From: a virus
Strand: one strand, 5' to 3'
Virus record (IMG/VR): IMGVR_UViG_3300025450_000148
Span: 1 to 21,037 of that record
Length of the DNA stretch: 21,037 bases
Shown here: positions 1 to 11,400 of the stretch, in pieces
Numbering within the stretch: the first letter of the stretch is position 1
How the letters are laid out: every line of letters starts with the position of its first letter
Program-made: the position numbers and the translations under genes
The notes under the pieces: model-generated
What the model was told of the DNA's origin: nothing
Databases searched by the model: none
What the model saw: the letters and a program-made list of their open reading frames with translations, nothing else

Positions 1-1
1 G

Positions 2-1699
2 CAGCTGTCCTCTGACCAAATTGCCAACCTAAACAAAGCGTATGCGGATTCTCTTTCTGGCGCGTCTGGCCTAGATAAACTGAGTGCTGGGGCTTCTGAC
101 ATAACCTCTAGCGGCACTAATGCGGCAAATTTTGCTAAGAGCAACTGGAAACCCGCTTTGGCAGCAGCGCTGCCTGTTTTGCAGAGCGTTCAAGGGGGCA
201 CTACAACTAAAATGCCCACCACAAGCCAATCTCCACAGTACATTACGCCGTACTCCTACGACCCCTACACACACGGCTTAACTTCACTTGGGGCTTATCA
301 AGCCAATACCAGTGGCTCTGGCCCGGGGTATACACGGTTGGCTGAAGGTGGAATTGCAAAGTTTGGTCTTGGAGGTGGTGTTCTTGCAGACATAGCCGCA
401 GCTATACAAAGTAGTGGAGGCGGCATATCGCAAGCTGTAAACAACGGTAACCCCTCAGACACTAATCAAGTTTTAACCGGGGGAATGTCAGGCCCATCTT
501 TGGATGCTTACCGATATTTAATGGGGCAATCTAACTCCCCCACCCGTGGCGGTCTTGGCGCTATTGCTCAGCAAAACCAATTCAGTAATTGGCAACCCCA
601 AGCAGCGGCAGCTGCCCAATCTAATAGTGCAGGCCCCGGTGGTGGCGCAGGTGGTAGCGGCGGCGGTACTGATTTATCTGTTGTGGATGCTGGGGCTACA
701 GACCAAAACCTAGGATCAGACTTGTCTCAACCTTCAGACGATAATTCGTATTCAGGTGGAGTACTACAATCTTTAATCGGCCAAAATAGTCCCGCGCCAG
801 TAGAAGACGCTAAACCGTCAGTAGTTAACGATCCAAGTGTTTTGGAATCAATGACTCCTCCTGCGCCGACTGAACTTACACCTGCCGGAGATGGCTCACA
901 AGCGCCTGTTGCACAACTTGATACGCCTCCTTCGGCTATGAATGCAGCTTCCGCTGCGTTTGTTCCGCCAGCAGCTGCGCCTGACCCTTACACACAGCTT
1001 GCTTCTATTTCTAGCACCATTGCTAATTCCCAAGCGGTTCAAGCATCTGGTTATGCGTCTACACCTGCCGCTCCTGCAGCGGCTCCTACCCCCGCGCCAG
1101 ATGCACAGGTTATAAACCCCTACGTCCCACCTGTTGATTCATCTTTGGCGGGTTACAACTACAGCGCAGGGCCTTTTGAAAATGGTGGTTTTGGTCCGGG
1201 TGATGCTAATGGCGGCGGTGACTTTGGCGGGGACTATGTTGGTGGCGGCGGTTTTGGCGGTAAGTATGCTATTGAAGCTTACGCTCGCGGCGGTCTGTCG
1301 GCTGGAGCTTCCCATGCCTCTGCCCTGCGCGGTCCATTGACTAGCCTGCACGGTGTTGAACATTTGATGCAATATGCTCATGGTGGCTCGACTCCTTATG
1401 CCGATGGGCAGTACAATTTAGGCGGTTACTCTGATGGTGGCCGACTGCTTCGCGGGCCAGGTGATGGCGTTTCTGACTCTATCCCCGCGACCATTGGTAA
1501 TAAACAGCCTGCACGCCTTGCTGACGGTGAATTTGTTGTACCTGCTCGTATTGTTTCTGAGTTGGGTAATGGGTCTACTGAAGCTGGTGCACGTAAGTTA
1601 TACGCAATGATGGATCGCATCCAAAAAGCACGTAGTAACACGGTCGGCAAAGGTCGTGTGGCTGTAAACAACAAAGCAGATAAATATTTGCCCGCGTAA
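2..1699 (+). CDS. Gly/Ala/Pro-rich putative virion protein, 5' end cut by window edge
   Basis: The frame is open from the first bases of the window with no stop. The first possible internal start (TTG at 158) is therefore probably not the real start; the gene begins off the left edge. About 565 residues are visible. The middle is low-complexity (Gly, Ala, Pro, Ser, Asn), as in flexible virion proteins. The C-terminus is ordered: GPGDGVSDSIPATIG, then ARLADGEFVVPA, then LGNGSTEAGARKLYAMMDRI, ending in KYLPA. I recognise this ending from many phage tail or internal proteins, usually annotated as hypothetical. Short tags LAEGGIAKF (338), YARGGL (1280) and YAHGGS (1373) match tags in the next two genes. 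The stop is followed at once by the ribosome binding site of the next gene, so they are probably co-transcribed. A virion role is inferred from this context. I see no enzymatic motif or signal peptide. Confidence 0.75.
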   Translation, partial: QLSSDQIANLNKAYADSLSGASGLDKLSAGASDITSSGTNAANFAKSNWKPALAAALPVLQSVQGGTTTKMPTTSQSPQYITPYSYDPYTHGLTSLGAYQANTSGSGPGYTRLAEGGIAKFGLGGGVLADIAAAIQSSGGGISQAVNNGNPSDTNQVLTGGMSGPSLDAYRYLMGQSNSPTRGGLGAIAQQNQFSNWQPQAAAAAQSNSAGPGGGAGGSGGGTDLSVVDAGATDQNLGSDLSQPSDDNSYSGGVLQSLIGQNSPAPVEDAKPSVVNDPSVLESMTPPAPTELTPAGDGSQAPVAQLDTPPSAMNAASAAFVPPAAAPDPYTQLASISSTIANSQAVQASGYASTPAAPAAAPTPAPDAQVINPYVPPVDSSLAGYNYSAGPFENGGFGPGDANGGGDFGGDYVGGGGFGGKYAIEAYARGGLSAGASHASALRGPLTSLHGVEHLMQYAHGGSTPYADGQYNLGGYSDGGRLLRGPGDGVSDSIPATIGNKQPARLADGEFVVPARIVSELGNGSTEAGARKLYAMMDRIQKARSNTVGKGRVAVNNKADKYLPA

Positions 1700-1708
1700 G
1701 GATAAGAC

Positions 1709-3472
1709 ATGGCAACCGCAACTCCTACCTCAGTAACGCAGTACCAGACAGGCTTTCAGCCACAACTATCTCCCTACGAGCAGACGCTTGCTGGCTCTGC
1801 GATGGGCACGGTATTTCAATACGCTAAAGATGCTAACGGCAATCCGATTCTTGACCCCACTACTGGGTTGCCGCAAGTCTCTGGGTTCCAGCAAACGCCT
1901 AACCAGCTGTATAACCCCAACCAGACTTATCAAGGTCAACAAGTTGCGCAGTTTACTCCGCTAGAGCAGCAAGCGTTTCAAAATGCCCAGAACATGAGCG
2001 TCTCTGGGCAAACAGGCCAAGGCTCTGACATTGCCAATAAAGCAGCCCAGATGGGGTTGAATGCAAACTATCAGTACAACCCCTACTCTGCACAAAACGT
2101 TAGCGGCGCTCAAGGCCAATCCGCTCAACTGGGTAACGCCCCTTCTATTGGGGCTGCAAGCTTTAACCAGCCGGGTAATGTATCGGCGCAACAGATCAGC
2201 GCGCTGAACCCCAACTACTTCCAGATGCAAGCCGCCCAAGGCGTGTCTGGCCCAAGTTTGCAAAATTACCAAATGGGTCCTGCTTCGCAAGTGGGGAGCC
2301 AAAACTTTACCGGGAACGCCATATCCCAGTACATGAACCCGTACTTGCAGTCAGCGCTGGCCCCGCAGATGCAACTGCTCCAGCAGCAGCAAGGGATGCA
2401 ACAAGCCTCTAACCAAGCAAGACAGACTCAAGCTGGCGCATTTGGCGGTGCCCGTGCCGGTGTTGAAGACGCATTGCAAAACCAGTCTAATCAACTGGCT
2501 ATGTCCAACTTGATTGGTCAAGGCTATAACAACGCGTACAACCAAGCTGCCCAACAGTTCAACACCTCTAACGCTGCAAACCTGCAAGCACAACAAGCCA
2601 ACCAACAAGCGGGTCTGACTGTCGGCCAACAAAACTTGGGCGCTAACCTGCAAACCCAAAACCTCGGCGCTACGCTGGGTCAGCAAGCACAATTGGCAAA
2701 CCAAGCCAACCAACAGCAAACTAACCTGCAAAACTTGTCGGCTAACTTGCAGACTCAAGGGCTCCAAGCGCAAACGGGGTTGCAAGCGCAACAATCGAAT
2801 CAGTCAGCTGGCCTGCAAGCCATGCTTGCAAACCAGCAAATGGGCTATAACACAGGGCTCCAAAACGCTCAGTTGTCCCAACAAGCTAACTTAGCCAATC
2901 AGTCTTTGGCTGGTCAGTACGGACTGCAGCAAGGCACAATGAATCAGCAAATGGGCCTGCAAAACTTGGCGAATACGCAACAAGCAAACCTTGCCAACCA
3001 GCAAATGGGTTTGAACGCTGCTCAGCTCAATGCGCAGCAACAACAGTTTGGTGCTGGCTTTGGTTTACAAGGGGCTCAGACTGCGCTCACCGGCGCAAAT
3101 ACGCTCGGCACATTGGGCCAAAACCAATACACACAAAACCTTGGTATCAACCAGTTGCAAAACGCAACAGGTGTGCAGCAGCAACAGCAAATCCAAAACG
3201 TGCTCAATACCAACTACGGCAACTACATGGCAAACGCACAGTACCCACAACAGCAGTTGGGGTTCTTGTCTAACATGTACAACAGCTTGCCTACAACCAC
3301 GCAAAGCACGTCAACATACACAGCTCCTCCCAGCGTAGCTTCATTACTTACAGGCATAGGTGGGGTAGCATTAGGCACAGCGCTAAAAGCTAAAGGCGGC
3401 GTGATTAAAACCAAACGTATGGCTAAAGGCGGTTTGACTGCTTTGGCTGTTTCACAAATAGGTAGGGCGTAA
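1709..3472 (+). CDS. Gln/Asn-rich conserved phage virion-associated protein
   Basis: The 587-residue protein starts at ATG 1709. The site AAGGA (1698-1702) overlaps the previous stop codon, which supports this start and suggests translational coupling. The N-terminal part contains QVAQFTPLEQQAFQNA. A second conserved block has YMNPYLQSALAPQM and then GAFGGARAG at residues 243-251. I recognise both as recurring in hypothetical structural proteins of podovirus-like phages. Residues about 280-495 are extremely rich in Q, N, A and L, with Leu often spaced about 11 residues apart, suggesting long hendecad-type helices. Near the C-terminus, YPQQQLGFLSNMYNSLP is also typical of this family. A small hydrophobic Gly/Ala segment follows, then two tags, KAKGGVI (560-566) and MAKGGLTAL (571-579). 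It is likely an internal or tail-associated virion protein. The exact role is unknown, and a fibrous scaffold or ejected protein are both possible. Confidence 0.8.
   Translation: MATATPTSVTQYQTGFQPQLSPYEQTLAGSAMGTVFQYAKDANGNPILDPTTGLPQVSGFQQTPNQLYNPNQTYQGQQVAQFTPLEQQAFQNAQNMSVSGQTGQGSDIANKAAQMGLNANYQYNPYSAQNVSGAQGQSAQLGNAPSIGAASFNQPGNVSAQQISALNPNYFQMQAAQGVSGPSLQNYQMGPASQVGSQNFTGNAISQYMNPYLQSALAPQMQLLQQQQGMQQASNQARQTQAGAFGGARAGVEDALQNQSNQLAMSNLIGQGYNNAYNQAAQQFNTSNAANLQAQQANQQAGLTVGQQNLGANLQTQNLGATLGQQAQLANQANQQQTNLQNLSANLQTQGLQAQTGLQAQQSNQSAGLQAMLANQQMGYNTGLQNAQLSQQANLANQSLAGQYGLQQGTMNQQMGLQNLANTQQANLANQQMGLNAAQLNAQQQQFGAGFGLQGAQTALTGANTLGTLGQNQYTQNLGINQLQNATGVQQQQQIQNVLNTNYGNYMANAQYPQQQLGFLSNMYNSLPTTTQSTSTYTAPPSVASLLTGIGGVALGTALKAKGGVIKTKRMAKGGLTALAVSQIGRA
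2543..3200 (+). repeat. Degenerate Gln/Asn/Leu repeat tract inside a coding region
   Basis: Within the Q-rich virion gene, short related units follow one another (NLGANLQTQ, NLGATLGQQ, NLSANLQTQ, LANQQMG twice, QQANLANQ twice). They are imperfect at both DNA and protein level. They look like repeated slippage or duplication kept in frame rather than an array of identical units. The Leu spacing, often 11, suggests selection for a helical rod. Confidence 0.6.
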
Positions 3473-3474
3473 AG

Positions 3475-5400
3475 ATGAATCCACAAATACAAGCAGCTGA
3501 CCCATCCATTACGCAAGGTGAGATTGCACGCCTGCGTGCAATGATGATGGCTATGCCCTTGGATCAACTTCAAGCATATGCCGCCCAGCATATGAATAAC
3601 CCTAACGGCGGCATCATTGTGGGTATTGCTTCTCAAGTTGCCAATGCTAAAAAGGGGGCTACGCCGCAGACGCCTCCCAACTCAGTTGCCCAACAAGCAG
3701 TGCAAAGCATTGCCCCTGAGAGCCAAGGTATTGGGCAGTTGCCCGCAAGAAATCTTGAAGGTATGGCTGACGGGGGAATTGCAGGTTACGCTGGCGGTGG
3801 TGACACAGATAAAGACCGTTACCCCACACACGAAGAAGCAGTAGCAGCTTTCAACGCAGCCTACCCAACGCCTAAGTACAACCAGCCAGAACAACGCGGC
3901 CCTATTTCGCAAGCTGCCCACGATTTGATGGTGCAGTTCCATTTGCTGCCAGACGACACCCCCGGCACAATTTCTCCTGAATCTCAGCGTGCATCGGTTT
4001 ACGGTGCGAGTCAAATAGGCCACGCTGCAGGCGGTATGGCAGGGTATGCCGAAGGCGGACAAACTGGTGGTCGTATGGACGGCGGCATTCGTCGTTTTGA
4101 TGTAGCAGGGTTGGTTCCTAACCAGTCTTTGTTGGGTGACATTCCAATGTACGACACCACCCCCCTGCTACCCACTCAAGCAGGCGCTCCTGAAAACAAC
4201 AAAGTTCCGTTTTTGCGTCAGTTGTATCGCGATTACATGACCCGTCGCAGTGATCCAACTAATCCAAATAACTACCCTTCCGGCCTTGCTCCAGCCCAAA
4301 AAGCGCCCGTGGTTTCTACCGCGCCCGCAGTTACGAATCCAACCGATGCTCGTTTAGCAGCCGGGGTACAACAGCCCCCCGGAGGCATAGCTGATTTAGC
4401 AGCTGCCATCCCCGACACTGATCCTAAGACAAAAGCACCGCCCAAAGTAACTAATGCCAAGAAAGAAGGCACAGTTGCTTCCAACGGCTTGTATGACCTG
4501 CTAGATAATAAAGGCACTGCGTACAAAGGCTTGACGCTAGACGACATTAACAGAAGTGTTAGCTTGGCCCAATCCAACGCCCCTTCTGCTACCGATCTCT
4601 ATAACCAAGCTAATAGTTTGGCAAAAGAAAAAGACGCGGCAGCAAAAGCGGAGTACAAACCCCTCCAAGATTTGAGCGACGCAGAACACAAACGTTTGCA
4701 AAACCGCAACGATAACGCGTTTGCCAACGCTTTGATAATGGGCAGTTTAGCCGGTATGAACTCCAGAAACATAGGTGAGTTCTTTGAAAAAGCCGGTAAG
4801 GTTGGTGGCGAAAGCTACATCCACGATAAAGACTACGCGGATGCTGCCGAACGCGACTTGATGAAGTCCGATTTAGCAACTAAACAAGCGCTTGATGCCC
4901 GACTCAACAATAACGAACGCGATGCTCAGACATACATGCACCTGAGCGATACACAAAAACAAAACGCTATTGCAAACACAATGGCGGCTTACGGCTTAGC
5001 AGATAAGTCTCAATACCAAGCAGGTGAACTCGGTATTAGGGGGCAGTTAGCTGGGCTTGAAGGAATTAAAGTAAAGATGGCCCAAGATTTACAGCCGTTC
5101 CAGAAAAACCTGATGTCCGCACAAGCGAATTACTACAACCAACGCGGTATGGGCATGACGGGCAGACTGAACATGCAGCAACTGGCGCAAGTAGATAAAC
5201 AGGCTACGGCCGACATGCAAAAATGGAGAGCGCAGCCAGAAAATATGCTGAAGTCCGATGAAGAAGCGCAAGCATACTATCAACAAAGAGCGGAAGCACA
5301 TGCCGCAACACTAGGGACAACCGTGCCATCTTCTGGTACAGTAGTGCCTGCCGCCGCTCCCGCATCCACGTCTGGATTTAAATTACTCGGAAGTGGCTAA
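3475..5400 (+). CDS. Conserved phage virion-associated protein with tandem GG tags
   Basis: The 641-residue protein starts at ATG 3475, two bases after the previous stop; the only Shine-Dalgarno-like bases are GGTAGGG at 3461-3467. The N-terminus is predicted helical, with LRAMMMAMPLDQLQAYA. It is followed by GIGQLPARNLEGMADGGIAGYAGGG (positions 3727-3801), a pattern I recognise from other uncharacterised phage proteins. Further tags are GGMAGYAEGG (4030-4059) and MDGGIRRF (4075-4098). The middle is Pro/Ala/Thr-rich and probably disordered. The C-terminal third is charged and helical and includes FANALIMGSLAGMNSRNIGEF, a small hydrophobic helix followed by a glycine turn, and then coiled-coil-like sequence. 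There are no catalytic motifs, signal peptide or clear membrane anchor. Its position between the Q-rich protein and the giant protein suggests an internal or tail-tube component delivered with the genome. Function is not known. Confidence 0.78.
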   Translation: MNPQIQAADPSITQGEIARLRAMMMAMPLDQLQAYAAQHMNNPNGGIIVGIASQVANAKKGATPQTPPNSVAQQAVQSIAPESQGIGQLPARNLEGMADGGIAGYAGGGDTDKDRYPTHEEAVAAFNAAYPTPKYNQPEQRGPISQAAHDLMVQFHLLPDDTPGTISPESQRASVYGASQIGHAAGGMAGYAEGGQTGGRMDGGIRRFDVAGLVPNQSLLGDIPMYDTTPLLPTQAGAPENNKVPFLRQLYRDYMTRRSDPTNPNNYPSGLAPAQKAPVVSTAPAVTNPTDARLAAGVQQPPGGIADLAAAIPDTDPKTKAPPKVTNAKKEGTVASNGLYDLLDNKGTAYKGLTLDDINRSVSLAQSNAPSATDLYNQANSLAKEKDAAAKAEYKPLQDLSDAEHKRLQNRNDNAFANALIMGSLAGMNSRNIGEFFEKAGKVGGESYIHDKDYADAAERDLMKSDLATKQALDARLNNNERDAQTYMHLSDTQKQNAIANTMAAYGLADKSQYQAGELGIRGQLAGLEGIKVKMAQDLQPFQKNLMSAQANYYNQRGMGMTGRLNMQQLAQVDKQATADMQKWRAQPENMLKSDEEAQAYYQQRAEAHAATLGTTVPSSGTVVPAAAPASTSGFKLLGSG

Positions 5401-5418
5401 AAAATTTAAGAGTGACCT

Positions 5419-8400
5419 ATGCCCGTCTACAACGTACAAGCACCTAATGGCCGTATATACCACGTGGAAGGGCCAGAAGGTGCCAGCCAGCAAGACATAT
5501 TTAATTTTGTCTTAGCGCAAGACCCGTCGGCTGGCAATGCGCCCAAACCCGCAACGGGAATTATGGGCGCATTTGGTTCAGGTCTTGAACAGGGCATAGG
5601 GGAAACGGCTCGCGGTCTAGGCGAAGCAACAGGTATTCAAAGCCTGATTAATTACGGTCGAGAAAAAGCAGCCGCTGCTCAAAGCTACCAGCCGTACACC
5701 GAAGAACAATTCCAAGCTGACAAAGCTCGGCCCGGGATTCTTCCAACACTTGGCGCATACGCTCAAAAATACGGCGAAGAAATAGCGCAGGGCACGGGCT
5801 CCATGATTGGGCGCTACGCCGCCCCGACATTAGCAGGGACTGCCGCAGTAGCCGCACTCCCCGAAGCTGCTGTTGCGGGCATGGGCGCTGGCACACTTTT
5901 GGCTGTTAAAGAAGGCGCGTTTGCCGCAGTCAATGCCCCCACGTACATTGGTCAAGAAATTGCCAAACAAAAAGACCGAGGCGAAGAACCCAACTATTTG
6001 CGTGCTGTTGGCTACGGTATTGCCCACGCCGCCGTCGACCAATTAACAGGTCACATCCTCAACGCGCCCATGCGCGGTGTGTTAGGTAAGACAGCGGCTG
6101 AAGAAGCTGCGCCTTTGGCTAAAGAAGTGCTGGCCGGTAGGATGACTGCCGAAGAAGCCTCTCAGCAACTGAGTGGCACAATGCGCAACGTAATCCAAGG
6201 CACGGGTCAAAACGCGGTGCTTGGCACAGGCATGATGGTTAGCCATACAATGCTCGACCGTGCCGAAGAAGGCAAGAGCTTGATCTCGCCCGATGCAATG
6301 GAAGCTTACGGCACCGCCACTATGGGCGCGCTTGGCATGGCTCCTATATTCGGTTTCATGCACGGCAGAGGAGCCCGCGAAGCCGCCACCCGTACGCTGG
6401 ATAGCGCCGAACAAGTTAGAACCGATCTGCTGGCTGAACACCAACGCCAACTTGATTTGCTCGACACGCAACAAAAAGAAGCGTACCAACAAACAGACAC
6501 TTACTTAGTTGACCTGCAAGATAAAGCAGCCTCTTATGGGCAGCAACTGGTCCAACTTAAAGAGGTAATGAAGGGCACTCCTGACCCAGCAGACCAAGTT
6601 GCGGTTGCTGAAAAGCAACGCGCTCGCCAAGAATACCAAGAGTTAATCAAGTCTGACGAATATAAAGACTTCCAAAAAGAACTGCAAGCTGCCGTTCCCC
6701 GCATCCGCGAAATGCAAAAGCGAATTGGTGAACAGCAAACCCAAGCTGACTATGAAAAGGCAATGCAGCAACAAGGGGCGCAAGCTGACATTTTTGGCAA
6801 CGTAGCGCAAGCAGATAACTCAGATTTGGCACAGCTTCAAGCCATTGCCGCGCAACACGCTGAACTTGAGAAACAACGCCAACAAGCGTTGGAGGACAAT
6901 AATCAACAGCTTGCAGACGTATTGCAGGCTAGGCAAGTTACGGCCAAGAACCAAATGGAAAACTTGGCTCCTAATCCAGTTGAATACGCTGCCAATGTCA
7001 GATATCTGCAAGAGCGGATGAAGGACGCGCAAAAAACTTTTAGCGAAGCACAAGACACACAGACTGCAGCGCAAGCCAGCAACCAGTACCATCAGTTCAA
7101 CGAAGCGCTTACCAACTTAAAAAAGTATGAGCCTTATGTAGCCAAGCAAGATACCGACACGCTTGAGAAGCTTTATAAGAAACTTCAGAAAGCCAAAGAT
7201 ACCGGCGACATGGATGTTGCCAAAGATCTTATTCCTAAGATCCAAAAACTTGAAACCACGCCCGAGCTGTTTGGCACTGAAAACAAAATACAAGATTACG
7301 AAGATTTGCTAGCGTCCCAAATGAGCGCTGGGCGTGAACAAGCAGAAGCCGAACGACAAAACCTGCCGTATGAACCCAACTTTTTGCAAAAGCAACAAGC
7401 ATTGGCACAGCGCGGTTTTGATATTCCCGGACTGGACTTTAAACGAACTCGGCTGCAACAAGAAATTGAGTACCTGCAAAAGCTGGCCGACCAAAAAGGC
7501 CAACGTACCGATCTAGAACAAGCCATCTACGCCAAGCGTTTGGACGATGCCAAGTCAGCTATGGCTGACCATAACCGCGCTATTGAATTGGCGCAAGAAA
7601 TTGAGCAGCTCCAAGGTCAACCCGAACACGAAAAAGCCATTACGCTTTTGCAAGCAGAACTTGACAAGCTGCAAGCCAAACCAGAGCCTCAACAGTTTGA
7701 GACAGAACAGGCGTTCAAAGACCGCGATGCGCAAGCCAAAGAACTGCAAAAACAAATTGTAGACTTACAGAAACAAGCTCAACAAGAACCGCTGCCTGAA
7801 GAAAAGCAAAAAGAATTGGCAGACAAGCAGCAAGAGTTTGAAACGCTGCAAAACAAAATTGCCAATGAAGAGCGTCGTCGCAACACCACTGAAGTTGCTG
7901 ACAACATTTTGACTGACGCTAGCGATGAGAAGGTCAGCGATTTAGTTGACCAAATGTTGGAGAAATCTTCACAGCATTTGACTGGCGAGGGTTTTGACAC
8001 AATGAACCAGCGTAAGGGCTGGGCTGACTCTCGCGATGAAGCTAAGGACAAACGAGAAGAATCCTTTTTGGATTTGCTGGACGCTGTTCGCAGCGACGAT
8101 AAAATAGATCAGAGCCAAATCCCACGGCACACACGTAGCTTTGCGGACAATAGCGTTAACGAAGTAAACCTTAACCGTTTATTGAATGGTGGCGAGGCGT
8201 TGCATCCTGAAGCGGCGACCGCCCTGCGCGCTAAATTGATGTCGATTGCCGACTCAATTGAAAGCGGCATTAGCGCAAAAGCATTTGCTACACAAGAATC
8301 TGCAGCGCTTACGGCTAAGAAAGAACAGTATAAAAACGCGCTTAGCGAAATTAAAAAAGCTAAAGATCTTTTTGCTGCTGCCACGACTCCCGAAGGAAAA

Positions 8401-11400
8401 GTAATTCGGCAGCGCGCAGTTGATGAAGCGGTTAGAACCCGCAACAGAATCGTACACGAATACGAGGCGATCAAGTTTAAAGAATTTGCCGATAGCGCGG
8501 AGTCTTTGATTGAGAGCTACTCACACGTCATCAAAGAAGAGAAGAAACAAAGGGCTGCGGATACCGCCGTTGACCGTCGTCAACGCATCTTGGAGCGGCT
8601 GCAAGAAAACCAGCAGTCTATTAACGCCCTGAGCGAAAAGATTAAGCGTGCCGGTAACCCTAAAGGTGAAAAGCTAGAGCAGCTTAATGCTTGGAAAGAC
8701 CAACGCAAAGCGCTGATTGAGGAAAGCAACAACCTCAAAAAAGGCTACAACCAGCGCAACTTGGCGGAAGAATCAGTAGCTCCAGAGTCGCTTGAAGTCC
8801 GGCAAATGCGTCAGCAGTTGCGTGTGATTGAGAATCAGCTTGAGAATACAACGCTGCAAATGAGTCCCCGGGTACGTGAGCAACTTGAGGCTGCGCGGGA
8901 TTCTATTAAGAACAAACTGGGCGCGCCTACCGAAGCCCCTGAAGCATACAAAGAATCAACAGCGCTGTTGCCCGGTATTGTTCGCGGCGCGGCTGTTGAA
9001 GCCAACAAAGGCATTACTCCTGAGAAACTAACTGAGGCTCGCACCGCTATGGGCGATGCCCGTACCCGTGTAGAAACTTTGCGTGCTGCGCTCAAAAACA
9101 CAGGCAACGAGCCCATTTACTTTAGGGAAGTTGCGCAGCGTATTCGCACTGACGTTAATGAGTTTGACCGTCAATTAGAACAAACACCCAACAGCATACA
9201 ACTGGCTAAATTGTCTCCTGCGTACGAACAAAAGCGCAAAGACATTACATACTTTGAAAACTTAGCCAAAGTTGCCGAAGCAGGTAAGGGTAACTACCGC
9301 GCCAAGTTGGAAGCGGAGCTGGACAAAGCCAACAACAATTTGGAAAAACTTGAGGCCAGCTATGCTGCGCTTGAGGCGCAGCAACGCCGGTTTGAAGCAC
9401 AAGAGGATATTCGTCGCGGTGCACTGCCCGGCCAACGTATTGCGGAAAACATCCAAGCTGGCAAAACAACTGGCTACGTGAGCCCGCTTGGCAAGTACCT
9501 GACTAAACCTAAGAAAGGAATTAGTTGGGACATTAAGACAGAGACTAAGACCGAAGCGCCAAAGCCTAACACGTTACAACAGGCGCAAGCAGCGCTGACT
9601 CAAGCCAGAGAGCTAACCACAAGCTTACCAAAATTAGCTCGTTCTTTGACAGACAACGTGGGGCAACAAAAAGCCCTGAATAAACAAATTGAAATTTTAA
9701 ATCACACCAGTGCCAAGCTTGAAAAAGTTTTGTCTGAGGTTTATCCCGAAAATAAAGCGCGGGCTATTGAAGAAGAACTAGCTAAAGTAAACGGCGAGCT
9801 TGGGGATGCTGCGCCGTTGCGCGATATTGGGGCGTTGTACGACAAAATTAAAAACGGTACAGCTAAGAATCAACTAAAAGAACTTAATGATTTGATTGGG
9901 TTCTTGAATGCAAACGTGCGTAAAGCGTCACAAGAAGTTGTTGCTGTTCGCAATAAGGCGGTTGAATTAGAAACCAACCGTCAAAAATCTTTTGCATCAA
10001 AAACAAAATACAAAACCGAGCAAGCACGTCTTGCGGCTAACAAAGCTTTTTCTGAACAACACACACGGCTGTACGAAGAAGAACAAGCTGCAACGGAAAA
10101 GTATTTACAAGCGCGCCGCGAACAACTGCAACTGACTAAAGCGTATGGCGAAGACTTGCGCAAAACTTTGATTGAACAGTCGGACAAAATTGCAGAACTG
10201 GCAGAACAAAAACCGGCACTGCAAAAACAAGCACAAGAAACATCCGCACTGCACAAAGGCTTGCAGACTATATTAGAAAAAGCCAAGGCGGACGCTGAAC
10301 GCGAAGTCAGCAAACAGCAGTTTGCCAAAGAGCAAGAGCGCATGGCGCGCAACCAAGCGCTGGATGAAGCCGCCGAAGCTCGTGAAAAACTTGAACGCGC
10401 CAAACAAGGCGCGGGTTTAAAAGGAACTCGGTACGAACGCGACACCGCGGGGCAGATTGGTACTGCCCTACAAGTCGAAGCTAAACGCCGTTTGGCCGAA
10501 GCTGAAACTAATTTGGCTAAGTTAACAGCAGATCGCAATGCAACTACTGAGCAGATTCGCGAAGCCACCGGCAAAGTTAACGACATTACAACAGAACTGG
10601 ATACTGTTTACGGCAAAGCGCCACGTAAAGAAACTGAGCTTGGCGTTGAAAAAGAAGCATTTGGGGAACAGCCCGGCCCCGTCGAAGGCATGCGTTTACC
10701 CGAGCGCAAACGAGGCCCGTTGGCTCGCAACGTGGCGGGTTCTAAACGATTGTTCCAAGCGGGTGCCCGCAGACTAACAGAAGAAGGTTTGTCTGTTGAA
10801 GCGGCCAATGATATTGGATTAGCGCACTACGAAGCGCAGCTCAAAGAAAACCCAAAGAACGCTTCTGTTCGCGCCAAGTACGAAGCTGCAATTGAGGGCA
10901 AGTCTAAAGCTGAAATTGAAGCCAGCCTTTCAAATGGTCGTCGCTTGTTGGGTTCTGAACGAAGCTTGGAGTTGGTTGCCAAACGTGAACAATACCGTTT
11001 AAGCATGGAGGAGCAAAAGCGAGCCGAAGAACGATATCTGTCGGCTCGCTCCCCAGAAGAAAAAGCAGTTGCACAAGATGCTTTTGATGCCGCTGTTGCA
11101 GCCAGTGACAAAGCAGAATTGGCCTATGCACACGCTCGAGATGACTACGAAAACCAACACCTCAGTAAATCTAAACGATCTAAAGCTGACTTGGACTTTG
11201 ACGCGTTGGGTGAAGAAAGCGTTGGGGCAGCGCCTAAGGCGTTAGACGTAGGTCATGAAGAAGATTTTGAGGCGCACGACGCGCCACCAAGCTTGTTCCG
11301 CACAGTAGAAGGCACAGCTACAAACGGTGTGACCCATTACGACCGTGCATTTGAGCACATCGGCACAATCATTGCGCCTTGGAAACGTCGCCCACAAATC

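Noticed and set aside
158-160. TTG as the start of the first gene
   Set aside because: The same frame is open and protein-like from base 2 to here, and no ribosome binding site precedes it, so the gene starts outside the window.
2543-3200. CRISPR-like or noncoding repeat array
   Set aside because: The units are imperfect, variable in spacing and in frame with a long coding sequence.
5824-5934. Hydrophobic stretch (residues 136-172 of the giant protein) as a separate holin gene
   Set aside because: It is in frame within the giant protein with no separate start signal; small Ala/Gly-rich hydrophobic helices are common in ejected phage proteins.
9981-10586. Antisense open frame (201 codons) in the giant gene
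   Set aside because: Its Ser/Cys/Ala-rich composition is what the reverse complement of Glu/Lys/Gln/Ala-rich coiled-coil codons gives.
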